Assembly (NCBI RefSeq): GCF_900142075.1
Contig: NZ_FQZO01000001.1
Location: 496,001-560,000, forward strand
Length of the DNA: 64,000 nucleotides
Reading direction: 5' to 3'
From: Clostridium amylolyticum
GTDB lineage: Bacteria > Bacillota > Clostridia > Clostridiales > Clostridiaceae
This document shows positions 54,037 to 63,333 of this stretch, piece by piece (the stretch's first letter is position 1; every line of letters starts with the position of its first letter). The translations under genes and the position numbers were made by a program. The notes below the pieces were generated by a model, which ran no database searches, was not told the DNA's origin, and saw only the letters and a program-made list of their open reading frames with translations.

Positions 54037-54519
54037 AAAAGCACCTCCTATGTAATATTTTACAATTTAAAACCATTTTAACTGGATAATTGGAGAAAAT
54101 TTAGGTTACCTGCCTAAAAATAGAAAAAATTTATAAATATTTGTTAAAAGGTATTTAAAAATCTATTAAAGTGTATTAGAATAGTTATGAGATTAGTATT
54201 TAACAATTTGTTTAAAAAATGTATCAAAGTTTATAAATCATTAATAGTTATTTTAGATAATATTTTGGTTTTTTCGATATATTTTACTAAAATACATAAA
54301 ATAGTCTATTAACTACGAAAAAAAGAGCAAAATTTACAAAAAGATTTAAATTATATAGAAAAATATAGATAAATCTTTTATAATTATTAATATAATTAAT
54401 TTAAAATACATATTATATAAAATTTATACATATAAAAATTTTTTTTGACTTAAAATTCACATTAATTATTATTAAATGCAAAATTATACTACAATATAAC
54501 TAAAAAGGGGTTAGGGGTT
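54037..54519. other. 483-bp extremely AT-rich intergenic region
   Basis: It holds the ribosome binding site and promoter area of the small minus-strand gene at its left and the flgB promoter at its right. The centre is runs of A and T with no credible frame. A degenerate sigma-28-like match at 54234-54260 is too weak to call. Confidence 0.6.
54445..54472 (+). promoter_or_regulatory. probable sigma-A promoter of the flgB operon
   Basis: TTGACT (54445-54450) is followed after 16 bases by TATTAT (54467-54472). An alternative -10 TATACT lies at 54485-54490. Early flagellar operons are usually sigma-A transcribed. Confidence 0.45.
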
Positions 54520-54924
54520 ATGTCAACTATTAAATCCAATAAGTTAAATGATTATGAACTTATAAAAAAATCTTTAGATGCCACAAATATGAGGGGGAAA
54601 GTTATCTCTCAAAACATGTCTAATATAAACACTAAAGGATACAAAAAGTATAGTGTATCTTTCGAAGAAACTCTAAAATCTCAATCAGATTTTCAAATGA
54701 AAATTACAAATGAAAGACATATTACTGAAAATGGACAAGCTTATGGTGAAATAAAGGTGGAAAGAGATAATTCCAACAGCATGAGGGAAGATGGCAATAA
54801 TGTGGATTTAGATATGGAAAAAGCAAATCAAGCAGCAAACACATTAATGTATAACGCCTTAATAACTCAAGCGAATAGTAAGCTTTCCAATACTAGATAT
54901 GTAATCACAAGCGGTGGGAGGTAA
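54520..54924 (+). CDS. flgB: flagellar proximal rod protein FlgB
   Basis: The 134-residue protein has the rod signature in SLDATNMRGKVISQNMSNINTKGYK (residues about 18-42; pattern N-x-S-N-x-x-T-x-G-Y) and a C-terminal helix NQAANTLMYNALITQAN. FlgB builds the proximal rod. It is the first gene of the basal-body operon, with an unusual GGGGTTAGGGG purine tract before ATG. Confidence 0.93.
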   Translation: MSTIKSNKLNDYELIKKSLDATNMRGKVISQNMSNINTKGYKKYSVSFEETLKSQSDFQMKITNERHITENGQAYGEIKVERDNSNSMREDGNNVDLDMEKANQAANTLMYNALITQANSKLSNTRYVITSGGR

Positions 54925-54930
54925 TAATAA

Positions 54931-55335
54931 ATGAATGCTTTTAACGGAATGAGAATCAGCGCCAGTGGACTATCTGCTGAAAGATTAAGAATGGATACCA
55001 TAGTTTCAAATATAACTAACGCAAATACCACTAGAGGAAAAGATGGTAAACCTTATGTAAGAAAAATAGCTGTATTTCAAGAAAATTTAAGTAAAGAGAT
55101 GGGAATGAAAGGTGTTAAGGCTGTGGAGGTTGCAGAAGACAAATCTCCTTTAAGAAGAGTATACAATCCAATGCATCCAGATGCAGATACTGAAGGCTTT
55201 GTTATGATGCCTAATGTAAATATTTTAAATGAAATGGCAGACATGATAGCGGCATCTAGGGCTTATGAAGCCAATGTAGATACACTAAATTCACAAAAAA
55301 GCATGTTTGCAAAAGCGCTAGAAATAGGTAGATAG
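54931..55335 (+). CDS. flgC: flagellar proximal rod protein FlgC
   Basis: The 134-residue protein has the rod motif GLSAERLRMDTIVSNITNANT and the C-terminal helix MIAASRAYEANVDTLNSQK. FlgC polymerises with FlgB and FlgF/G in the rod. It follows flgB by 6 bases. Confidence 0.95.
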   Translation: MNAFNGMRISASGLSAERLRMDTIVSNITNANTTRGKDGKPYVRKIAVFQENLSKEMGMKGVKAVEVAEDKSPLRRVYNPMHPDADTEGFVMMPNVNILNEMADMIAASRAYEANVDTLNSQKSMFAKALEIGR

Positions 55336-55346
55336 GGGAGAAAAAA

Positions 55347-55637
55347 ATGAGGGTTAATAATTTTGTACCTAACAGTAATATCTTTGAAAATATTCAAAAT
55401 AATAACGAAAGCAAAGAGATTTCTTTTGGAGATACCTTAAAAGAAAAACTTAATGAAGTAAATAATCAGCAAATTACAGCGGAAAAAGCTACAGAAAGTT
55501 TTATTAAAGGAGAAGATATAGGCATTCATCAAGTAATGCTAGCTACAGAAGAAGCTAAACTATCTCTACAACTTGCGGTACAGGTTAGAAATAAGCTTGT
55601 GGAAGCATATCAGGAAATAAATAGACTACAGTTATAG
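55347..55637 (+). CDS. fliE: flagellar hook-basal body complex protein FliE
   Basis: The 96-residue protein ends with the FliE C-terminal helix pair (DIGIHQVMLATEEAKLSLQ and VRNKLVEAYQEINRLQL). It links the MS-ring to the rod. The N-terminal 35 residues are disordered and Asn-rich. Confidence 0.93.
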   Translation: MRVNNFVPNSNIFENIQNNNESKEISFGDTLKEKLNEVNNQQITAEKATESFIKGEDIGIHQVMLATEEAKLSLQLAVQVRNKLVEAYQEINRLQL

Positions 55638-55663
55638 TCCGGGATAGATAAGGAGTGCATTAG

Positions 55664-57238
55664 ATGAATAAACTGTCTGAAAGCTTTAAAAAGCTTAGGG
55701 ATAAATTTAAAAACATGAGACGGGGAGCTAAAATTGCTTTAATAATATCCTCTGTAACAGTAGTGATAGCTATTATATCTTTCATTGTATATTCTTACTC
55801 TAATAAGTATGGGCTTTTATTTTCAAATCTAGATCCAAAGGATGCTCAAACCGTTACTACTCAACTTAAAGAGAAGAAAGTTACTGCAAAGATAAAGGGG
55901 AACTCCATATATGTTCCTACAGATATGGTGGACGAGTTAAGATTAGAATTAGCTACTACCATAACTAATGGAAGTAAAGGTTATGAACTTATGGACCAAA
56001 GTAAATCCTTTGGAATGACTGATGAAGAGTTTAAAATAAAAAAGCTTATAATGTTACAAGGTGAGATTGAAAGAACAATTAAAAGCTTTCCTCAAATAGC
56101 AAATGCAAGAGTACATATTACACCTAGCAAGGAATCAGTATTTGTAAAGGATAACACCCCTGGAAGAGCTGCTATATATATACAGCTTAAAAATAGTGAA
56201 AGCTTAAATAGTGAGCAGGTTAAATCTATCATAGCATTGGTAGCTGGAAGTACAGATAACATACCTAAAGAAAATGTAGAAGTAATAGATCAAAATATGA
56301 ATTTGATTTCTAGAGGAGTCTTTGATGCAGAAGGAAATGATACTGCAGCAGGCACCAGCGTTGAAAAACAACAGGAAATAGAAAAGGAATTTGAAAAGAA
56401 ACTTGAAAAGTCTGTTATGGAGATGTTAGAACCAGTAATAGGTAAAGAAAAGGTAAAAGTAAAGGTAAATGCAGACTTAGATTTTGACTCAAAACAAAAG
56501 ACACAGATAGTAGTAGATCCAAACAAGGTAATTGTTAGCGAATCCTCATCTAAGGAAACCAACAACAATACTGGTGGTCCTACCTCTCAAAGCCCTGTAG
56601 ACAATCAAATGAGCAATACCATAGGAAACAGTAATACAGGTAACAACAGTACAAAAGAAGAGCAAAAAGTAAACTATGAAGTTGGTAAAACTGAAACTAA
56701 GGTTATAAGCGCTCCAGGGGAAGTAAAGAGAATTACTGCTTCTGTTATAGTAGATGGAAATTTAGACCCTCAATCACAGATAGATTTGAAGAATCTTGCT
56801 TCCAATGCTTTAGGTTTTAAAGCGGATAGGGGAGATGAAATCACTGTGGTAGGCATGAACTTTGATCCATCGCAAAAGACTATAATAGCAAGAGAACTTG
56901 AAGACATGAAGGCACAAGCAGAAAAAGATAAAAAGATGCAGCTTTATAAAACTATAGGTTTAGCAGCTTTAGCAGGATTATCTTTAATAATCTTTATTAT
57001 TATTTTAACAAAGGCAATGAGAAGAAGAAGAGACGATGATGAGCTGGAAGGTTCTAATTTAGATGTAGTTATAGGAGAACAGTTAACTCCTAAGAATATT
57101 GAGAATTTCAAACCTATTTCTTTTGAAGAAGAAAACGAAAAGACTCATCTAGAAAAAGAAATTAAAGGCTATGCCAAAGAAAAACCAGAGCAGGTAGCGG
57201 ACATAATTAGAGCATGGCTCACAGAGGATGAGAGGTGA
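55664..57238 (+). CDS. fliF: flagellar MS-ring protein FliF
   Basis: The 524-residue protein has a transmembrane helix at about 25-46, the ring-building domains (YSNKYGLLFSNLDPKDA and FPQIANARVHITPSKESVF), a long Gly/Asn/Ser-rich loop, a second membrane helix at about 428-448 and a C-terminal FliG-binding tail. It forms the basal body ring in the membrane. Intact. Confidence 0.95.
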   Translation: MNKLSESFKKLRDKFKNMRRGAKIALIISSVTVVIAIISFIVYSYSNKYGLLFSNLDPKDAQTVTTQLKEKKVTAKIKGNSIYVPTDMVDELRLELATTITNGSKGYELMDQSKSFGMTDEEFKIKKLIMLQGEIERTIKSFPQIANARVHITPSKESVFVKDNTPGRAAIYIQLKNSESLNSEQVKSIIALVAGSTDNIPKENVEVIDQNMNLISRGVFDAEGNDTAAGTSVEKQQEIEKEFEKKLEKSVMEMLEPVIGKEKVKVKVNADLDFDSKQKTQIVVDPNKVIVSESSSKETNNNTGGPTSQSPVDNQMSNTIGNSNTGNNSTKEEQKVNYEVGKTETKVISAPGEVKRITASVIVDGNLDPQSQIDLKNLASNALGFKADRGDEITVVGMNFDPSQKTIIARELEDMKAQAEKDKKMQLYKTIGLAALAGLSLIIFIIILTKAMRRRRDDDELEGSNLDVVIGEQLTPKNIENFKPISFEEENEKTHLEKEIKGYAKEKPEQVADIIRAWLTEDER

Positions 57239-57243
57239 TATAG

Positions 57244-58257
57244 ATGCCAAGAGATAATAAATTAACAGGAGTTCAAAAAGCAGCAATACTTTTTATTACC
57301 CTTGGACCTGATGCATCCTCAGGGATAATCAAAAAGCTTCCTGAAAATGATATACAAAAAATTACCTATGAAATAGCTAATACTACTTCAGTATCATCAG
57401 CTCAACGTGAAGATATACTAAAAGAATTTTTAGAGATGAATAAAGCTAAGGATTTTTTAATTGAAGGTGGTATGGAGTATGCTAAAAATCTACTATCTAA
57501 GGCCTTAGGTACTCAAAGAGCGCAAGAGATCTTAAGTAAAGTTTCCGAAGCTACTCAACAATACAGACCGTTTTCTATTGCGCGTAAAGCTGATGCATCT
57601 CAGCTTTTAAATGTAGTGTCTAACGAACACCCACAAACTATTTCACTTATATTGTGCTATCTTCAGCAGGAGAAAGCAGCTGCTGTTTTGTCTTCCCTTC
57701 CAGAGGAAACACAAAGCGAAGTTGCGTATAGAATAGCAACAATGAATAACACTTCACCCATGGTAATAAAAGAAATAGAAAAGGTACTAGAAGGTAAGTT
57801 ATCCTCAGTGGTAAGGTCTGATATGACAACCCTTGGTGGTGTGGAGACATTGGTTTCAATACTTAATCAAGTGGATAGAACAACTGAGAGAAACATTACA
57901 GAAAGTCTAGAAAGGGAAGATGCAGAACTTGCTGAAAAAGTTAAAAGCAGTATGTTCGTATTTGAAGATGTGCTTACCTTGGATGATGTATCCATTCAAA
58001 GAATACTTAGAGAAGTGGAAATTAAAGATCTTGCTTTGGCTCTTAAAGGAGCTTCAGAAGAGGTTGGAGAAGCAATATTTAGGAATCAATCAAAGAGAGC
58101 TGCTTCTTCATTAAAAGAGGATATGGAATTCTTAGGACCAGTGAGACTTATAGATGTAGAAAAAGCTCAACAAAAGATAGTGGGTATTATAAGAAGGCTG
58201 GATGAAACAGGAGAGATTGTTATTTCAAGAGGAGGAGAAGATGCAATAATTGTATAA
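57244..58257 (+). CDS. fliG: flagellar motor switch protein FliG
   Basis: The 337-residue protein has the N-terminal FliF-binding domain, the middle EHPQT motif (NEHPQTISLILCYL) and the C-terminal torque helix with the charged residues expected near RNQSKRAASSLKEDME. It couples stator force to the rotor. It overlaps the first candidate start of fliH. Confidence 0.95.
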   Translation: MPRDNKLTGVQKAAILFITLGPDASSGIIKKLPENDIQKITYEIANTTSVSSAQREDILKEFLEMNKAKDFLIEGGMEYAKNLLSKALGTQRAQEILSKVSEATQQYRPFSIARKADASQLLNVVSNEHPQTISLILCYLQQEKAAAVLSSLPEETQSEVAYRIATMNNTSPMVIKEIEKVLEGKLSSVVRSDMTTLGGVETLVSILNQVDRTTERNITESLEREDAELAEKVKSSMFVFEDVLTLDDVSIQRILREVEIKDLALALKGASEEVGEAIFRNQSKRAASSLKEDMEFLGPVRLIDVEKAQQKIVGIIRRLDETGEIVISRGGEDAIIV

Positions 58258-58258
58258 T

Positions 58259-58993
58259 ATGAGCATTATAAAGGCAGATATTGCCATAAAACAAGGGGAA
58301 AAGCTTATTAAAACCGACGAGAAAACAGTTCAACTAAAAGCCGCCAGTGAAAACTCCTCTTTTACTGACGAAATACTGCTAAATTATGAAAAACTGGCTG
58401 AAACTATTATTTTAAAAGCTAAAAAAGAAAGTGAAGATATAATATCCAAGGCTTTGAGTGAAGCTCATTTAATTGAACAAGAAGCTTATGAAAAAGGGTA
58501 CCATCAAGGCCAGCAAAATGGATATGAAGATGGCTATAAGGAAAGCTATGAAGTAAATATTGAAAAAGCAAAGGTAGAAGCTGCTCAAATTAACGATGAA
58601 GCAATGTATCTATTGAATTCTGCTAAGGAAGTATATGAAGAGTACTTAAAGTCAAAGGAAAAGGAAATTATAGAGCTATCAGTTAAAATGGCTGAATCTA
58701 TATTGCGTGAAAAGCTTGAAAGGGATCAAGGCTTGAATAAGCTCATTTTTGAAGCTATTGAAATATCTAAAAAGTCAAAAAGTTATATTATAAAATGCCA
58801 TCCGGTACATATAGACAGCATAAAAGAAAAAGTTGAAACTTGGAAACATATGCTAGCTTTAAATGCAGAGCTTTTTGTAATAGAAGATTTAACTACAGAG
58901 CCAGGAAACGTGGTAATAGAAAAAGAAAATGGGAAAATTCAATTAGGTATGGATATTTCCATGGAAAAATTAAAACAAGCTTTTGGTGTATAA
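58259..58993 (+). CDS. fliH: flagellar export regulator FliH
   Basis: The protein of about 244 residues is helical and charged in its first half, with the repeated G-x3-G pattern (YEKGYHQGQQNGYEDGYKES) typical of FliH, and a C-terminal domain related to the stator of V-type ATPases. It binds and restrains the FliI ATPase. The frame could begin at TTG 58250; ATG 58259, just after the fliG stop, is preferred, suggesting coupling. Confidence 0.88.
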   Translation: MSIIKADIAIKQGEKLIKTDEKTVQLKAASENSSFTDEILLNYEKLAETIILKAKKESEDIISKALSEAHLIEQEAYEKGYHQGQQNGYEDGYKESYEVNIEKAKVEAAQINDEAMYLLNSAKEVYEEYLKSKEKEIIELSVKMAESILREKLERDQGLNKLIFEAIEISKKSKSYIIKCHPVHIDSIKEKVETWKHMLALNAELFVIEDLTTEPGNVVIEKENGKIQLGMDISMEKLKQAFGV

Positions 58994-59009
58994 GGAAAAG
59001 GAGATAAAA

Positions 59010-60311
59010 ATGCTAGATTTTCAAAAACTTTGTGATAAAGCTGAAAAAATTTCTCCTTTCTACTTTGAAGGAATAGTAAAAAAGGTAATAGGATTAACTA
59101 TAGAGGTAGAGGGCATAAAAGGCTTCGTAGGAGAACTTTGCATTATATATAATGAAAAAAATCACCCTATAAAGTGTGAAGTAGTAGGCTTTAAAGAAGA
59201 ATGTATAATACTCATGCCTTTAGGAGAACTTTGGGGTGTTGGTCCTGGTTGCAGAGTGGTACCAGAAGGAACACCTCTTAGTGTAAAATGCGGAGATGAA
59301 CTTTTAGGAAAAGTTGTAGATGGACTAGGAGAGCCCTTAGACCAAAGTGTTTTATATTTGGAGGATGCATATCCTTTAGATACCTCACCACCAGACCCCT
59401 TAAAAAGGAGAAGAATAAAAAGTATTTTACCTACTGGAGTAAAAGCTATAGATGGATTTTTAACTTGTGGTGAAGGTCAAAGGATAGGTATTTTTGCCGG
59501 AAGCGGTGTGGGTAAAAGCACTACTTTAGGTATGATCGCTAGAGAAGCTAAGGCAGACATAAATGTTATAGCCCTTATTGGTGAAAGAGGAAGAGAAGTT
59601 CTAGATTTTATAGAAAAAGACTTAGGTGAAGAAGGTATGAAAAAGTCTGTGGTAGTATGTGCCACCTCAGATAAACCAGCATTGATACGTATTAAGGGCG
59701 CTCTAACAGCTACAGCCATAGCAGAGTACTTTAGGGACAAGGGTAAAAAAGTAATACTTATGATGGATTCTGTTACAAGGTTTGCCATGGCTCAAAGAGA
59801 AATAGGGCTGGCTATAGGGGAGCCTCCAGCTACAAAAGGATATACCCCTTCAGTTTTTGCTATGCTTCCAAGACTTATGGAAAGATCAGGTATGTCAGAT
59901 AAAGGCTCTATTACTGCATTTTATACAGTGCTGGTAGACGGTGATGATTTTAATGAACCTATTGCAGATGCAGTGAGAGGGATTCTAGATGGACACATAG
60001 TATTATCTAGAGCCTTAGCCCATAAGAATCACTACCCTTCTATAGATATATTAAACAGTGTAAGCAGACTTATGTCAGAAATAGCAGAGGATGAACATAA
60101 AAAAGCTGCATCTAAGGCTAGGGATTTGCTTGCCACCTATAAAAATTCAGAAGACTTAATTAATATTGGAGCTTATGTAAGAGGTTCCAATAAAAAGGTA
60201 GATATGGCCATAGATTATAACGATGTAATAAATGAATTTTTAAGGCAAGGTATTAAAGAATCAGCAGAATTTCAAGATAGCATAGATAAACTAAAGTACA
60301 TGTTTAGTTAA
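59010..60311 (+). CDS. fliI: flagellar export ATPase FliI
   Basis: The protein of about 433 residues is an F1-beta-like ATPase with the Walker A motif GSGVGKST near residue 167, the Walker B region ILMMDSVTRFA, and the FliI-type PRLMERSG segment. It powers unfolding of export substrates. The ATG at 59010 after GGAGAT gives the conserved start; the frame is open from 58983, inside fliH. Confidence 0.95.
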   Translation: MLDFQKLCDKAEKISPFYFEGIVKKVIGLTIEVEGIKGFVGELCIIYNEKNHPIKCEVVGFKEECIILMPLGELWGVGPGCRVVPEGTPLSVKCGDELLGKVVDGLGEPLDQSVLYLEDAYPLDTSPPDPLKRRRIKSILPTGVKAIDGFLTCGEGQRIGIFAGSGVGKSTTLGMIAREAKADINVIALIGERGREVLDFIEKDLGEEGMKKSVVVCATSDKPALIRIKGALTATAIAEYFRDKGKKVILMMDSVTRFAMAQREIGLAIGEPPATKGYTPSVFAMLPRLMERSGMSDKGSITAFYTVLVDGDDFNEPIADAVRGILDGHIVLSRALAHKNHYPSIDILNSVSRLMSEIAEDEHKKAASKARDLLATYKNSEDLINIGAYVRGSNKKVDMAIDYNDVINEFLRQGIKESAEFQDSIDKLKYMFS

Positions 60312-60321
60312 CGGGGGAAAT

Positions 60322-60765
60322 ATGGAAAGTAGATTTAATTTCGGACTTCAAAAACTTCTGGATATAAGAATTGAAAAAGAAGAAGAAAGTAAAAGAACTT
60401 TTCAAACTGCACAAAGGGAAAAGATAAAAGCAGAGGAAAGGCTGACAACTCTTCAAAGCAGCTATGATAAATATAATAATATAGAAAAAAATGAAACTGT
60501 TATTACTAAAAAGATTAAAAAGAATTATCTTAATGCTCTTACCATAACCATAGATGATGCTGAAAAAGAACTTGAAAATAAAGACGCACATCTTATTAAG
60601 TGCAGAGAAGATTTGAAGAATAAACAAATTGATAGAAAGACTGTAGAGATTATTAAAGAAAAAAAATATAACGAGTTTATAAATGAGCAAAACTTAATGG
60701 AGCAAAGGCAAAATGATGAGTTTGCTTTATATGCATTTATTAGAAAAAATATGGAAAGGAGGTGA
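60322..60765 (+). CDS. fliJ: flagellar protein FliJ
   Basis: The 147-residue protein is a two-helix coiled coil throughout (from about residue 5 to 140), rich in Lys, Glu and Arg, with the N-terminal FNFGLQKLLDIRIEKEEE pattern of FliJ. It acts as the central stalk between FliI and the export gate. Its stop overlaps the ribosome binding site of fliK. Confidence 0.85.
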   Translation: MESRFNFGLQKLLDIRIEKEEESKRTFQTAQREKIKAEERLTTLQSSYDKYNNIEKNETVITKKIKKNYLNALTITIDDAEKELENKDAHLIKCREDLKNKQIDRKTVEIIKEKKYNEFINEQNLMEQRQNDEFALYAFIRKNMERR

Positions 60766-62156
60766 GACAAATAAATACGTTAAAGGGTGCACTTCTTAAT
60801 GATTTATCTTCTTTAAATAGACCTTCTAGTATAGAAAACAGCAAACCTTCAGCTATAGAAAACAACAAAGAGGTTACAGGAAAAGAACCTTTAGAAGATA
60901 AAAAATTTAGTAAGATTTTAACTTCTGTGTATAAAAAGAATACTAAAGAGAATGAGAACCTATCAAAAAATGATATAAAAGATTCACTAGATGAGAATAA
61001 AAGTATAACTGATGATAAGGATGTAAGCGATAAATTACTTCATCTTATTCTAGAATTACTTAATATTAATGGCACAGATATAAAGGATGATTTAAATAAG
61101 ACTCAGGATCTTAATACCCACAGTGATGTTAAAACTTTAGAGTCTTTAATTATGGTTTTAGATAAGGGAGAATCTTTAAATAAGGAAGTAAATATAGAAG
61201 TAAATAAAGAAGCAAATATAGAAGGGCAAATAAAAGAACTGGTAAGCTTATTAAATACTCATCCTAAAAACTATGAAAGCATTAAACACTTATTAACACA
61301 GTTAAAACCTGAAGTGTTGGAAAGCTTTAATAATAAGCTGCTTAGTATGATAGATAAAAATTCAAGTGCCAGTGAACTTTATAATATCATTACTTCTATG
61401 CCTAAGATTACACCAGATAAAAATGCAGAAATCAAAATTAATACTAATGAAAATAAAAAAGATGAAAAAAATATAACACTTGAAAATACTTTTTCTTTTA
61501 AGGTAGAAAAAAAGCCAGTTAAAGATACTCTAGAAGTAAAACCAGAAGGTAAAGGTTCTTTAAATGAAGATAAAGCCCATCCCTCTAAGGAAATAAAATT
61601 CCTAGAAGAAATAATAAATCAAAAAGATAAAACTATTAAAGAGACAAAACTTGATAATGTTATAAACAGAATGAATATATCTTCTAATAACATAAAGGAA
61701 TTAGAAAACCTTGAGATTAATGGAGAAACTGCCGTAAAAGATGTGGTAAAAGTAATAAAATATATGGATAAAACTAATATTAAAGAATTGACTATAAAAA
61801 TAAATCCTAAGGAGCTAGGCAGTATTACTATAAGGCTTACTATGGAAGCAGGGGCAATGAAAGCACATTTAACCCCTACTAATAAGGATACATATAACTT
61901 ACTAAATAAGAACTTGTCAGAACTTAAATCACTTATGGCAGACTCCAACATAAAGGTTCAAGATGTATCAATAAATATTTATAATGATGACACCACATAT
62001 TTTTCAAGGAACTTTAGTGAAAGCAGCTTTTCAGAAAGCAATAAAGAAGGAAGTTCTAATGGTTCAAATAAAAACAACACATTAGTTGAAGAGGATATAG
62101 AGGAGACAAGTACGGATGTGTTAGCAACGAATAATAGCGTTAATATGCTGGCATAG
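60762..62156 (+). CDS. fliK: flagellar hook-length control protein FliK
   Basis: The 464-residue protein has a long disordered, Lys/Glu/Asn-rich N-terminal two thirds with short imperfect repeats (SSIEN/SAIEN; KEVNIEVNKEANIE) and the C-terminal FliK domain (LTIKINPKELGSITIRLTMEAG). It measures hook length and switches export specificity. The GTG at 60762 lies inside the AAGGAGGTGA site, so initiation may be at ATA 60771, eight bases later. Confidence 0.88.
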   Translation: MRQINTLKGALLNDLSSLNRPSSIENSKPSAIENNKEVTGKEPLEDKKFSKILTSVYKKNTKENENLSKNDIKDSLDENKSITDDKDVSDKLLHLILELLNINGTDIKDDLNKTQDLNTHSDVKTLESLIMVLDKGESLNKEVNIEVNKEANIEGQIKELVSLLNTHPKNYESIKHLLTQLKPEVLESFNNKLLSMIDKNSSASELYNIITSMPKITPDKNAEIKINTNENKKDEKNITLENTFSFKVEKKPVKDTLEVKPEGKGSLNEDKAHPSKEIKFLEEIINQKDKTIKETKLDNVINRMNISSNNIKELENLEINGETAVKDVVKVIKYMDKTNIKELTIKINPKELGSITIRLTMEAGAMKAHLTPTNKDTYNLLNKNLSELKSLMADSNIKVQDVSINIYNDDTTYFSRNFSESSFSESNKEGSSNGSNKNNTLVEEDIEETSTDVLATNNSVNMLA

Positions 62157-62166
62157 GAGGTTAAAA

Positions 62167-62859
62167 ATGAAAGGTTTTAAAGTAGACGAAAGTTATGGAA
62201 ATAGAGCTACAGAAAGAGGAACTCAAATAATTAGTCCGGGTAGTGATATGGATAAAAATGCTTTTTTAAGAATACTAGCTGCAGAATTATCCAATCAAGA
62301 CCCTATGAATTCTAAAGATTCCACACAATATGTAACTCAAATGGCACAATTTGCATCCATGGAGCAAATGACAAACTTAAATAGTACAATGTCAGGATTT
62401 GCAGTAAATTCATTAGTGGGCAAAGGGGTTACTTTAAAGGTGTTAGACCCCAACGGAGTGCCTTATACAGGTGTAGTTAAGGCAGTAACCAGACAAGGGT
62501 CAAATGTTTTTCTAAGCGTTGAAATCAATGAAGCGGGTAGTAATAAAATTATGGATTTTAAACAGCAAGATATACAGACTGTATTAGATGTGCCTAATTT
62601 TAGTCTAGACAGCGTTAGCGGGAATATGGCTCTTTTAACAGCTGCATCTTTAATTGGTAAGGAAACAGAGTTTGAGGTGCCAAAGGCTAATGGAGAGGGA
62701 AAAGAAGATAAGGTTGATAAATTTAGCGGCATAGTTCAAGGGGTATTTAAAGAAAAGGGATTTATTAAGCTTAATGTAAAGCTTAAAGATAGTGATGAAA
62801 TAAAGACATTTACTTTGGGACAATTGGTAAAAGTAAGTGATGTAGTAAATAAGGATTAA
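62167..62859 (+). CDS. flgD: flagellar hook assembly scaffold FlgD
   Basis: The 230-residue protein has the FlgD N-terminal motif FLRILAAELSNQDPMNSKDSTQYVTQMAQFASMEQM in two recognisable halves, followed by a Tudor/Fn-like domain. It caps the growing hook. A GGAGG site precedes the ATG by 5 bases. Confidence 0.94.
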   Translation: MKGFKVDESYGNRATERGTQIISPGSDMDKNAFLRILAAELSNQDPMNSKDSTQYVTQMAQFASMEQMTNLNSTMSGFAVNSLVGKGVTLKVLDPNGVPYTGVVKAVTRQGSNVFLSVEINEAGSNKIMDFKQQDIQTVLDVPNFSLDSVSGNMALLTAASLIGKETEFEVPKANGEGKEDKVDKFSGIVQGVFKEKGFIKLNVKLKDSDEIKTFTLGQLVKVSDVVNKD

Positions 62860-62860
62860 T

Positions 62861-63256
62861 ATGTCCTATAGAATTATAAATGGAAAGCCCTATGCCATAG
62901 AAAATTTATCTGCATTAAATTCCAATCATAGCCAGAACTTAAATAAAAGTAATAAAAATATACAAGGTAATTTTAAAAATTATCTAGACAATGAAATTAA
63001 TAAAAATGATTCTTTTACTGTTTCTGCTCATGCGGGAGAAAGAATAAAAAGTTTAAATCTAAATAGCAGGGATTTTGAAAAAATCAATGAGGGCTTTAAT
63101 ATGGCAGAAAAGAAAGGCAGTAAAAATACGGTTATTCTTTATAAGGATATAGCGTTTATAGCTAGCGTAGAAAATAGGACACTTATCACAGCTATAGAAA
63201 AGCAAAGATCAAAAGATAATATATTTACTAATATAGATAGTTTAGTAATACTTTAG
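62861..63256 (+). CDS. small flagellar operon protein (TIGR02530-like)
   Basis: The 131-residue protein has a disordered N-terminus and a conserved C-terminal half (SAHAGERIKSLNLNSRDF, MAEKKGSKNTVILYKDIAFIASV, ITAIE). It matches the conserved flagellar operon protein found between flgD and flgE in Firmicutes. Its function is not established. It begins one base after the flgD stop, so translation is coupled. Confidence 0.85.
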   Translation: MSYRIINGKPYAIENLSALNSNHSQNLNKSNKNIQGNFKNYLDNEINKNDSFTVSAHAGERIKSLNLNSRDFEKINEGFNMAEKKGSKNTVILYKDIAFIASVENRTLITAIEKQRSKDNIFTNIDSLVIL

Positions 63257-63333
63257 GCTGGACCTGAAAAGGAGGCCTGCACTCTGTGGAAGGATAGAAG
63301 CAGAGAATATAAAAACTCTGGGAGGTCAACAAA

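Noticed and set aside
54234..54260. TAAA-N15-TTAGATAA as a sigma-28 promoter for flgB
   Set aside because: The -10 lacks the CCG core and the surrounding DNA is so AT-rich that a chance match is likely.
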